Shown: in pieces, positions 21,901 through 26,198 of the stretch
How positions within the stretch are numbered: the first letter of the stretch is position 1
Layout: each line of letters begins with the position of its first letter
IMG/VR virus record: IMGVR_UViG_3300018424_000064
Coordinates: 1-40,838 of that record
DNA: 40,838 nt
Source: a virus
Reading direction: 5' to 3' (one strand)
Program-made: the position numbers and the translations under genes
Notes under the pieces: generated by a model
Database searches by the model: none
Told to the model about the DNA's origin: nothing
What the model saw: the letters and a program-made list of their open reading frames with translations, nothing else

Positions 21901-24900
21901 GTTGGTCCTAATGCTACTGCTAACTACATCGGTAATGGAGCTAATGGTGGTTTGGGTGCTACCTATGATTACTATGAAGATGTTGCAAACATTCAAACCC
22001 TAGCAAGTGCTAGAGTTACAACTTCTCCAATCGCAGGGCAAGTACCAAATACAAATCTCTTTACAAATCCAGAGGATCTAACTGCAAACTGGACTTCTTC
22101 AGGAGTAACTCTTGCTGCTAATGCATCTTATGATCCAAACGGTGATCTTTTGGGAGAAGAAATTAGACCAGATCTTACCAATGGTGAGCACTTTATCTAC
22201 AGAGATTACAGTCTTTCTTCTTATGATACATTTGATGACGGGACAATTACTCTAGATGACACCACAAACAGATTTGACGAAGGTGCTACTGCTGAAACAC
22301 AAACATTTACTTTCTCAATATTCCTTAAGAGAGAGGGTCTGTCTAAAGCGAGATTGCAACTTTCTTTAGATCCTGGCACTTCAGCATTCAAGGAAGCATT
22401 CTTTGATATTGATCTTTTAAATGCTACTGTTGGATCAATCTTTACTCCTCAAGGTGGACTGACAGTTGACTCTTTTGGTATTGTCCCTGTCGGACGTAAT
22501 TGGTATAGATCTTATATCACACTGACATTCTCATTCGGATTCTCAACTCTTAGAGCAGAAATCTATGCGAGAAATAGCTCTGGATCAACAACATATACAG
22601 GTTTGAATCAATCTTATAGTGCTATTGGCGTTTGGGGTGCAAAACTGACTAGTGGCGCAATTGATCCCTACCAATCTCAAGACGGTACAATTTATTATGC
22701 AAATAATGAATATAATATCAAAAATTATATTCTCGATAATCTCCAAGACTTCTTACAAGATGCTCTTAGACAAAATCTGACTTCGCCATCTTCAACTGCT
22801 GGATTCTATGCTTATACAAATTCAACTTTAGCAGCAACTTATAACTCTGATGCAGTTACAAGAACATTTAGAAGCAACATTAGTTTGCTGAAGAATCAGT
22901 TAACTAATGACGCATATTATGCAGACATCACTTCTATTAGTGGAATTTCTGTACCATCTAGCACATATGGCACACGAGTTATTCCAATCCCTCTTGGTGG
23001 TGGAATATATTCAGCAGATAATATGTATGGTTTGTTTAGTGATTCTCTAGCAGAAGTTGAAAGTATTACCTCAAATGAAGCTCAGATTGTTAAAGTCTAT
23101 AAGAGATTTAGAATTGATGGTGATATTACAGATGGTCCATTCACAATGAATGAAACTGTCTTTAAGCAAGGTGCCCCTAGTGTAACTGGTATTGTTTATG
23201 GATTCTTTGAAGATGAAAACTTCAAATATCTCGATGTTGAAGTAACTGCTGGTCCATGGGCAGTTTTGGATACCATCGTTGGTAACGAAAATAGCACTAC
23301 CGCTCAAATTAGTGCTATTGAAAATAGAATACATGTCATTGATTTACTAGGTGATTTTGAGGCAGGTGTTCAATTTAAGGGATATACTTCAACAGAAACT
23401 GCAGACGTTGTAGAATTTATTAAGACAACCGCTGCAGTTACTGATAACACTGGTGGTAGATTGACTGTTGATACTGAGAGTTTGACTGGTCTCTTTGAAA
23501 CAACTAGCGTTGTTTATGCTGAGAGTTCCAGACAATATTTGGAAGTATCGAAATATGCTGGTCTTGATTTGAATGTTGGTCAGAGAATTTCTGCCGAAGG
23601 ATACATTAGAATTGGTATTGCTGTTGTTGGTGGTTTAAATGAATTTACTATTGGCAATAGACTTTATAAAGTCTTTAATGGAATTCAAGATACCTCAAAT
23701 TATGGCGTAATCACAGATATTGACTTGAATAATAACTACCTATACATTTCTATTGTAGAAGGTAATATTACTAATGGCGACTTGGTTGGTGATTATGGAA
23801 TTGCTGAGAGTTTCCCAATTGGATATGCGACGGTTATCACTAAAGTTTACTTCGCAGGAGCTGGTGCTGCTTTAGTACAAGACATTAGAAATGTTGGTTT
23901 GAATCAACGTATCTATTTGAGTGATATTGCAGGCACTTTCGATTTGAAAGATTCTATTAAATCTCTCAATGGGTATAGAGCGGCAGTTGTCGATAAGGTT
24001 GATCTTAAGGCAAGAGTTAAGAGGGCATTCCGTGGATTTGATGGTGTCCAGACTAACTTTAAACTCACAACAAATAATGGCGATCAGTATTTCCCTGATT
24101 CTGAAGGTCATATGCTCATTTTCGTTAATGGAATCCTACAACCACCTGGCGCGTCAAATGCATATACGGCATTCTCGGATGAAATTCAATTTACCGAGCC
24201 ACCCACATTAGGATCTTCATTCACAGGATTCTATGTTGGTAAACTGAGACAGTTGGATGATATTTCCTTCGACTTCGACTCATTGAGGCAGTCATTTAAC
24301 CTTAAGCGCAATGGAGTCTTCTACTCACTTACGTTGACGGAAGGTGTCCAATCAACCACGATTAGACCTGAAAACAACATCATTGTTTCGCTCAATGGTG
24401 TCATTCAAGAACCTGGCGTTGGTTTTGAGATTGTTGGTTCTAGAATTATCTTCTCCGAAATTCCTCGCGTGGGATCGACTTTTGTTGCATTCTCCTACGT
24501 TGGATCTGAAGCAGACGTTGATGCTGCTGAAGTTGTCCCACCAATTGAGCCAGGAGACTTTATTGATATTCAGGGTGAAACTTCGGATCGTGAAGTTGCT
24601 GTTATTGAGTCTTCTAATTCACTGATTACCTTTGATTATCTTGGATCAGTCTTTGGTAAAGATGCTGTAGGACAAGCAAATCTTACATCGGGCACTATTG
24701 ATAAAGTAGTTGTAACAGCACCTGGATCTGGATATACCTCAAGACCCAATGTCAGAATTGACTCTATTACGGGTTTTGATGCTAGTATTCGCGCCCTGGT
24801 TGGTGTTGGAGGAATTACACTTTCAACAGCAGGATCTGGATATCAAAATCCATCTGTTGCAGTCGAAACAACCGTTGATGATGATTGGGTTGCACCTAAT

Positions 24901-24945
24901 CTTGCAGATTATGGAGAGGAAGTTATCGATCCTGAGATCCTATAA
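6949..24945 (+). CDS. giant modular virion structural protein, 5998 aa, in the gp7 position
   Basis: One uninterrupted frame of 18 kb follows gp6 by 8 nt with GAAGAAAG as a weak RBS. T4 has the wedge protein gp7 (1032 aa) here, but I see no overall likeness. Modules in order (approximate residues): helical N-terminus 1-60; LDDIS/NGV modules 125-280; GSGY array 288-630; a segment of the FYSTKGTSFSVEYLFKLLYG type (651-745) known from other myovirus structural proteins; GSGY array 1128-1345; YHYH domain 1424-1545; EF-hand-like loop 1608-1619; seven propeller-like blades 1840-2218; LamG-like 2231-2440; GSGY array 3015-3255; LDDIS module 3571-3650; second LamG-like 4055-4225; four helical repeats 4294-4935; carbohydrate-binding-like 5033-5255; two LDDIS modules 5694-5855; last GSGY pair 5915-5978. 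No signal or membrane segment. A large baseplate-periphery or host-binding protein is inferred. Confidence 0.9.
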   Translation: MSINKVSQAVTKQTPQFVQDSYPLFPKFLEYYYKSQEKTGLGQNILNQFLEYLNIDRLDVDILGGATKVVEEISATDDVIIVENVDKFLETNGSILIGDEVIYYEKAIPSPSIALRPGISYDQVQLKWSTLASLIESFDGQTTTFPLTSQDSPVSPPSAQHLIVKVYNEVLVPNVDYTVSGSNIVFTNPPRTRLPADDTISTSITFLNGFIENTIYSLDDISGSFGEGKTSFPVTRSGSSYTPIVDEYVIAIYDNELLLPKVQFSFDEDRISFNFAPLTGRRLSLFSIEAPIPSFGSGAIGFSRVSETGQITSVEVSETGSDYRFEYPPKITVKSETGRDASVKPLVNGIKNISLLSGGRGYSSTNPPFVSIQSPTKTGSTTAKIEATVSNGVVSGLRIIDSGSGYTFTPRITFVQPGGAELARPTIIAGSVTGPITITNAGSGYTTPPDIYIDPPTGENGIVATFQSVLNSNGELESVTILNPGQGYETQPRIAVINPVKAQVLEAVVDGDGRLTSVELLSGGLGYEDVPSVYIVDDRVNDQGVFIGGVGATATAAIFNGQITDINVTNFGSGYSAEFPPKVVIQSPPPAAASVEIGLGEITGFSIIKAGSGYQKCRFEGCARAASGIVDYTEEGNAVFSNDTTAAIHETESSVKCLDALFVKRLLDKYIEQFLPDVPQLDFNSIDVRNAIKNIKTFYSTKGTSFSVEYLFKLLYGETVSISYPKDQIIKPSAASWSINTILRATLVSGDPNNIQDALVQQFEDIADSNVKNASALVENFISIKTSDVEIFELVLSEETINGKFIVPYKTKLAEPLTETTDIITVDSTIGWPERNGEFVIGNGETVRYKEKSLNQFIECTRGIAGNPQVWDSATDVVSNFRIYLNAGTTQEVVMNIVGIVDAQQTTLTDTGSYYLPGDKLTVSKLGGTSDLPQLTTWLYNVKKLIEVASITFGGVNDEYATVTCNAPHGLLVGDQVTVYGANPIIYNGTFLVTSRDTTNVFQYRLPQSAVVEPQGNILISVDLNKGKSQNSAVSKAVAPYTTNIQNSFFNTDYVYIASTGIPNYNIGPFLGSALLPGNQRKLNRFPLKSQTISTKTNISSGSIGTWVNGVSIWSYKSTESKTYGQITSISILDKGENYDAASPPQLTFSGGYGSGAAAEVVVDGSITEIEVTSGGSGYKTSPLVSIVGGGGSGASATAIITRGVVSKILVNNGGSGYTSKPQISIVGGSGSGAAGDASVRGPIKSVSITNAGSEYTSNPSIKLSSGEGAVAQAIVSNGRIISIAIINAGQGYTTAPEISIQGDGFGAIARATIDVDGENAGRVTNIEILNRGIGYSQGSTIINLTSVGQNASFSANVFKWVYNLQLTESFDDAKGSVFEGYNTQYGGEYAHLSNPQRLRYILGDNLFVASNNEILEQEDQLEHSPILGWAYDGNPIYGPYAYEDPTDQSSNITRMRSSYALKTNLVYDAITNPYPTRVNGPSLNVDAAGLYVDDYQYNFGSGDLDQYNGRFCKTPDFPAGRYCYFVTIDSTENGNPVFPYVLGPSYNSVVDIWNLENTAVQQNIPTGVIRYRDPYENVDIDVERTPNASTNALTTEAGDILLFEVEDENRDGVISQDEIDDPEQIFEESPLQVFDYFPKVRFDSKVDIEVETIQKFEDASVTGFTVENPGQNYQVNDILVFDNTGNDSTGVSARVAKITGEDIASYTYETIDGINYGIITTDVPHNLKPGDAISVDYEPVMDSTNKEYVVRQYKGIEEIIVTQNGSGYNADIPPEVIVDGDGDGGQIEAVINNVGAITKFNIINSGSGYTENPRIILSHPQIFKKANYYVSLIENNNYLKVNDIHVNADKEVYLCGETLDANGNTVGFVSKFSSTGLKEWEKTAESSQPAGFTTSLIFNKIHVNGNNIWVVGTNRPNTALLDSYNPDIVIVKYTQSNDGLSATLNYQKGYSGISGSTRADVVTAITQISDTRILIGGHTNTNSGNPLDAFLAVIDTTGSFVTKRKLASANKSEKITDVVVSDSGVYFTMETAATQSSDDVNVSFGKVSISTSLITVDWIKEVSNTLYSFFDSSIAYDEYDEYYITATTRLKSDDATKDGFWVGKFKNDGDLIWNYRYSTPSRDIQMAQNSVIDIFGFLNVAYTETNVTTGQKFASSVKINYDGTLTKHTANKFVSTSDTVNNIEGISVHAIDTDVSGDVYLFGQTSWNRNEFLFEFGQTDDATDTTNHYTPTLIGNDSTDALTLLGDGVAKLFGYDVATPLNWENAAVKIPGSDLGTKLDDNWTLEFMLYKDSANSNTHSQTQETLLSIGDATDLTGGLWLYYDIATGYLELVVTNNTTAINSASSALQSSLTTMYADNTWQFVGLKKEGNVFTGYINGIQVFTGTISNTLFAQKDLLIGNISGKSGVAAQFRSNEQGQYYIDNLRLRNRAITPTVPSDVVALPTSGAFGLTYDWTDDTWFANNITQYDYIDYVGFGLKTDKDSDTVRIGALGVKTNTQISLTRETITPVTGNTLTVTNVGYALGETGLQTLDFNEATTTHILDQETLTQSQDIWSSRNATVPSPGSQKVKAQAVVKNRYYFKVTDTIKIDNVRILTTNQAFKFTVGAKLLLNDSGSFVNSGYIIDIDTTTNKIYVAVNNNDWSNDLNLGELSTERFDEQSTYGIRGPVVNDVNEIEAYEFFEVVNTTPGTFDIDLADYDAPSDIGGTNNLDEYGKFKAWEAGLYQIRIDEISGSSPYIPGSVVEVTASDMTFNAGYSTIQITNLTAVTKITLVTNLQKILQVSSVENSDQVYVITDSTHYLTAGEMLFVDGNPSQQVGQIVYDEYDGAFPVDRVISIKEFIYKLSQVPVTQPATNASNVSIFVKSPTLKMYYGHQYVFDLSHSTLLGGNLSFSKDSLYKLEYSFNSIQRIGTPGVTGEGQPTPSVILKVDKDIVTNISYYFDPSRVGEDSPIISGSFLDIVNSPYLGEFTIFTTSGGTITTGDDTMRFALQSEPEGNAVVSQASYSTASESAVGSINDIRIINSGGFYTKLPIVSDIISNRKIERVQINEPGTEYAVGEYTGIPIAGDGEGGLVTITVANTTDDEGTVIPGQIIEVVVTSPGKGYTTASIDVESIDGILGPTLSGSGADLEVVIPPFGSGASIFTKGSNVGKIKKLKNNNFGYDYPHDYTLRPEITFPINAQLTSTSILSSITVTDPGSGYSQAPAVVITGGGGSGAVAEASIKNGRLDQIVVKDPGAGYSSTPTVELKSSFNYVINLDLGLLQFAFPHGIQNGSEVTLNVVDTGDGAEFPLSAGALGRLNGTTTYYAIAGSANSLEDDQLKLAITAGNAELGDAITFVNAGDGRQQVLTSSFGGAATANVITSTFLEGEFIYQGGSLETATATGYVSTNSGWQVGPRIVKIVNYEGTFSEGQKITGVVSKSSGIISDLNIAKGVLEIGAITKTTGQFVDDVGKPSEIIQKIQDSYYYQDFSYAINSTVSIDEWKDVVLKNVHPISFKVFGQLGLQDEANIPNKETFFDLTKSVELAREAIVPNIQNFALVEPIYQEFNNTEVLFRQRRLTSSENILTSVVQRLDDISGLFDGERIAFPLTVDGDNVVANANQLMIVLNGVAQNPGVSFTVEGDSIVFTEPPSPPASVKYATITVEQIQTKEFNFTNISGIFPNVADVLVGTASNARLKVTGVTGNTIIGYIESGTFIINELVLVNATGFAANLATITDQTNIGLFIFGETIRNFDNDTAKVEQINLARGQETPIAQLRYGIGVSTTQFEVIPANGDQLPVANGVFEINQNYQFGSEIFTVTNVTNGAESTTLTVTRAQLGTAAVAQLQTTPIYGTDIEVTDTLVLSKTTGTYQSTPGLFDIQLDDIIIASGSGVVARVTSTSAYQDPATEEFIGQVNISDGSSFFGFLFNRITSTQYPNVVIDNISESQVSIVDYTDNTTSFDLRFPANEFINNYIIKTENETGDLQEDEFIRNFKIEYGNSTGNFVEGENAVVRKITFKSKEGGGFFSQGQVLRSENTKAEVIGYNQPRNTIYLGKMGRTQSTGQDYHIATFDNSAELDTAQKKFGKSSLYLAASADSVTIPASAEFAYGTNAYTYDIYIRPSTAALTGTAHIFDTRESATEVAGRLYLESNQLRYNVNGSDLAIDTTTTFVADTWYHIAVVRSSTTVKLYVNGTETATGTDSSTYITKPIKIGAAFNGGNGFVGHIDEFRVSTTNRYTTAFSPRNGIFQGDANTKLLLHFDGEDGQTYTDDWSGAANWTAGHYFNNDAILATKRSTNGSASYHSFKTQRYLDAANLILANKAFLAAEIVYQLENSSPYAPFTVPTGSQNCIDDIEDVIDELVKDLRNGSNSYMWDAAAVYVNRIANPIEINHIETEIDESIWAYEKLSEFAQLVINNQTVTVTGNHGLTQTLNNTLTDSNDDSDPAYTANDCADVKTTIDNLVTILTDTLDQANQPTPVDHLATVTKLEPAYEYLAATFDAFYEIPFDISNVDTPNEVVFSNQIDLDSRNRFYDAANLIRLNRGAIVDKAAYDLIARYPDLALDMPRNEDGTGSGTLRCKTDLGLILDNLADDIEVGGNFNTITAIRSYLGANDEIVHIRLQLLQSVYAHTRLGYYMKQAITGDLTEDNTTSVIVGDWGITDDPGGCANVQTAIDTLIDLANDTLAPTGHRFRDAGDLLYFNKDYIAEESTGILDADFTYLLGAVGNETAYSAFTYPDGVNGRTRCQTDIKLILDSVISDLLTGGNSNTVRAINYYVTSNLGITFVEDQLLATIYAFEQVKMLGSKAINNLLYNQAEPVTGDQYAAIYTSQDAYKDETITDSNGDGQYTAADCANVITAYETLLDSLIDTLTPSDVTGRNGGRMVLFNRNYYKEELTNLVNNQWGAGTWVYSDYVDTVLDDLIHDLALTDTSSDNVLTVARNIDYSISSGTTFAVGETVECDVNGSVVATGEVLENITDDRVLIIGNITGTWTTANANIVGPNATANYIGNGANGGLGATYDYYEDVANIQTLASARVTTSPIAGQVPNTNLFTNPEDLTANWTSSGVTLAANASYDPNGDLLGEEIRPDLTNGEHFIYRDYSLSSYDTFDDGTITLDDTTNRFDEGATAETQTFTFSIFLKREGLSKARLQLSLDPGTSAFKEAFFDIDLLNATVGSIFTPQGGLTVDSFGIVPVGRNWYRSYITLTFSFGFSTLRAEIYARNSSGSTTYTGLNQSYSAIGVWGAKLTSGAIDPYQSQDGTIYYANNEYNIKNYILDNLQDFLQDALRQNLTSPSSTAGFYAYTNSTLAATYNSDAVTRTFRSNISLLKNQLTNDAYYADITSISGISVPSSTYGTRVIPIPLGGGIYSADNMYGLFSDSLAEVESITSNEAQIVKVYKRFRIDGDITDGPFTMNETVFKQGAPSVTGIVYGFFEDENFKYLDVEVTAGPWAVLDTIVGNENSTTAQISAIENRIHVIDLLGDFEAGVQFKGYTSTETADVVEFIKTTAAVTDNTGGRLTVDTESLTGLFETTSVVYAESSRQYLEVSKYAGLDLNVGQRISAEGYIRIGIAVVGGLNEFTIGNRLYKVFNGIQDTSNYGVITDIDLNNNYLYISIVEGNITNGDLVGDYGIAESFPIGYATVITKVYFAGAGAALVQDIRNVGLNQRIYLSDIAGTFDLKDSIKSLNGYRAAVVDKVDLKARVKRAFRGFDGVQTNFKLTTNNGDQYFPDSEGHMLIFVNGILQPPGASNAYTAFSDEIQFTEPPTLGSSFTGFYVGKLRQLDDISFDFDSLRQSFNLKRNGVFYSLTLTEGVQSTTIRPENNIIVSLNGVIQEPGVGFEIVGSRIIFSEIPRVGSTFVAFSYVGSEADVDAAEVVPPIEPGDFIDIQGETSDREVAVIESSNSLITFDYLGSVFGKDAVGQANLTSGTIDKVVVTAPGSGYTSRPNVRIDSITGFDASIRALVGVGGITLSTAGSGYQNPSVAVETTVDDDWVAPNLADYGEEVIDPEIL
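7850..8805 (+). repeat. GSGY-type protein repeat array 1 in the giant gene
   Basis: About eight consecutive units of 35-50 residues share the pattern G-x-I/V-T-x-V/I-x-I/V-x2-G-G/S-x-G-Y-x2-x-P-P-x-I/V. Tips include GRGYSS, GSGYTF, GSGYTT, GQGYET, GLGYED and GSGYSA. The pattern of two strands with a Gly-rich turn suggests a beta-solenoid or stacked beta hairpins. Confidence 0.85.
10320..10970 (+). repeat. GSGY-type repeat array 2 in the giant gene
   Basis: Six tandem units of about 33-36 residues, more regular than array 1, with tips GENYDA, GSGYKT, GSGYTS, GSEYTS, GQGYTT and GIGYSQ. Most units also carry a Gly/Ala loop of the form GGSGSGA or GGGGSGA. The reverse complement gives a long Pro-rich open frame that is only a shadow. 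Confidence 0.87.
11920..12405 (+). repeat. GSGY-type repeats 3 in the giant gene
   Basis: Three units: GQNYQV (near 11960), GSGYNA (near 12250) and GSGYTE (near 12370). An HGL/HNL-GD type module lies between the first and second (VPHNLKPGDAISVDY). The array leads straight into the propeller-like region. Confidence 0.78.
12472..13605 (+). repeat. seven propeller-like blade repeats in the giant protein
   Basis: Seven units of about 52-63 residues begin near 12472, 12645, 12832, 12999, 13156, 13333 and 13507. Each has the order: Asp/Val-rich strand, strand of the type VYLCGET, IWVVGTN, ILIGGHT, YYITATT or VYLFGQT, then a strand of the type GFVSKF, AFLAVI, FWVGKF or FLFEFG, then a variable loop. 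This is how beta-propellers read, and seven blades would close a ring. Blades 4 and 6 are the least regular. A LamG-like domain follows at once. Confidence 0.68.
15990..16710 (+). repeat. GSGY-type repeat array 4 in the giant gene
   Basis: Five units with tips GGFYTK, GTEYAV, GKGYTT, GSGYSQ and GAGYSS. A 60-residue spacer separates the third and fourth. Unit 4 includes TGGGGSGA, matching units of array 2. Confidence 0.82.
19828..21765 (+). repeat. four tandem helical repeats in the giant protein
   Basis: Units begin near 19828, 20488, 20971 and 21535. Each opens with a line like RYLDAANLILANKAFL, RFYDAANLIRLNRGAI, RFRDAGDLLYFNKDYI or RMVLFNRNYYKEEL, then (where complete) Phe-x-x-Pro, a Cys followed by an acidic helix (CIDDIEDVIDELVKDL, CKTDLGLILDNLADDI, CQTDIKLILDSVISDL), G-x-N-x-x-x-x-A, and an AYE/FEQ-type helix. 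Units 1-3 close with a segment containing DC-A or GC-A and a final helix. The fourth is cut short. I recall similar DAANLI repeats in cyanophage structural proteins. Confidence 0.85.
24690..24885 (+). repeat. GSGY-type repeat pair at the giant protein C-terminus
   Basis: Two units with tips GSGYTSRPNV and GSGYQNPSV end 20 residues before the stop. Both encode GSGY with the same 12 bases (GGATCTGGATAT). Confidence 0.83.
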
Positions 24946-24948
24946 ATA
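24940..24948 (+). promoter_or_regulatory. T4-type late promoter overlapping the giant gene stop
   Basis: CTATAAATA is a full match to the late promoter consensus TATAAATA. The stop TAA (24943-24945) of the 18-kb gene is part of it. The next start is 20 nt downstream with AGAGGA (24961-24966) as RBS. The promoter would let the two following genes be made independently of an 18-kb upstream transcript. Confidence 0.88.
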
Positions 24949-24968
24949 ACTAGAAAGTCTTAGAGGAA

Positions 24969-26195
24969 ATGGCAAAGCAAACATTAGGTCTTGGAGCCGC
25001 CGCCAATGACAACACGGGGGATACCCTCCGTGTAGGTGGCGATAAAATCAATGACAACTTTAATGAAATCTATAGTGCAATTGGTAATGGATCTAACTTG
25101 CAGATCAGCCTTACTAATGCTGCCTCTGGACAAGTATTGAGATATAATGGTAGTAGTTTTATTCCGTCAGATTATACTAATCTCACGGCTGCTTTGGATG
25201 TAAATGGAAATTCGATTATTTCCACTAATAATGGAAATATTAACATTGCCACAAATGGCACTGGAGATTTAACACTAGGAGTTGGTGGAGTTACTAATAC
25301 TTTTGATGGTGCTACTGGCACCATTGATTTTCCAACTAAACTCTCATATAAAAATGCATATACCACATTAGGATCTGCCCCCGCAGCAGCAACATATCCT
25401 GGTTATTTCTTCACCGTTGATGGTGACGATAATCCATATGTAAATATCAATATTACTGCGGGTGGTGTTGGATTAACTAGAGCAAAATTAATTACAGAAT
25501 ATTCGAGTGTTGGTGCTCTTTCTGATGTTGATTTAGTTACAACTCCTCCTACAAATAATCAAGTTTTGAAGTGGAGCACTGCTGATAGTAAGTGGGTGCC
25601 TGCTGATGATGACGCTGGTGTATCTTCAATTAGTGTATTTGCTACAGTTGCTGGAGATACGGGGTCTACAACAGCAAATAGTCAGTCTGATACTTTGACC
25701 CTCGCTGGTGGTACAAACATCGTTACAAGCGTTTCTGGAGACACTCTGACGATTGATTTTGAGGGCACACTAACCACTACCCTCGCTGCATTGGATGATA
25801 CTGATGTTAGTGGTATTACTCAAGGAGATTCGTTGTTTTGGAATGGCACTGACTGGGTTGTTACCAGAAGTCCAATTACTTGGTGGGAATTGAATGCCAA
25901 TGGCAGCAACCACTATACATTTGCTGGTCCTGGATTTTCGGCAGCAACAGACGATCCAACCATTTATGTGCATAGAGGATTTACATACGCTTTTGATAAC
26001 TCTGTGCAGGGTGGAGCACATCCATTTAGAATTCAATCTACCCAAGGATTGACAGGGACACCATATACCTCAGGTCAGAGTGGAAGTGGATCTAACGTCC
26101 TTTATTGGACAGTGCCAATGGATGCTCCAACAACACTATATTATCAATGCACAATCCACGCATTAATGAACGGTACAATTAACGTCGTAAGTTGA
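24969..26195 (+). CDS. tail-fibre-like structural protein with C-terminal cupredoxin-like domain, 408 aa
   Basis: The N-terminus (TLGLGAAANDNTGDTLRVGG, then KINDNFNEIYSAIG, residues 4-39) is the attachment-type segment found on many cyanophage fibre and accessory proteins. Residues about 40-300 are Thr/Ser/Asn/Gly-rich and beta-strand-like, as in tail fibres. Residues about 308-408 read as a cupredoxin: YTFAGPGFS, then TIYVHRGFTYAFDN, then HPFRIQS, and at the end YYQCTIHALMNGTINV. His351, Cys394, His397 and Met400 match the type-1 copper ligand set H...C-x2-H-x2-M (as in amicyanin). Metal binding is inferred, not shown; the fold could be used only for binding surfaces. The start has an AGAGGA RBS and lies just after a late promoter; the next gene begins 3 nt after the stop. 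Confidence 0.87.
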   Translation: MAKQTLGLGAAANDNTGDTLRVGGDKINDNFNEIYSAIGNGSNLQISLTNAASGQVLRYNGSSFIPSDYTNLTAALDVNGNSIISTNNGNINIATNGTGDLTLGVGGVTNTFDGATGTIDFPTKLSYKNAYTTLGSAPAAATYPGYFFTVDGDDNPYVNINITAGGVGLTRAKLITEYSSVGALSDVDLVTTPPTNNQVLKWSTADSKWVPADDDAGVSSISVFATVAGDTGSTTANSQSDTLTLAGGTNIVTSVSGDTLTIDFEGTLTTTLAALDDTDVSGITQGDSLFWNGTDWVVTRSPITWWELNANGSNHYTFAGPGFSAATDDPTIYVHRGFTYAFDNSVQGGAHPFRIQSTQGLTGTPYTSGQSGSGSNVLYWTVPMDAPTTLYYQCTIHALMNGTINVVS

Positions 26196-26198
26196 TAA

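Noticed and set aside
6949-24945. Calling the giant gene gp7
   Set aside because: The position between gp6 and gp8 fits, but the N-terminus and module set do not resemble T4 gp7, and two other genes lie between it and gp8.
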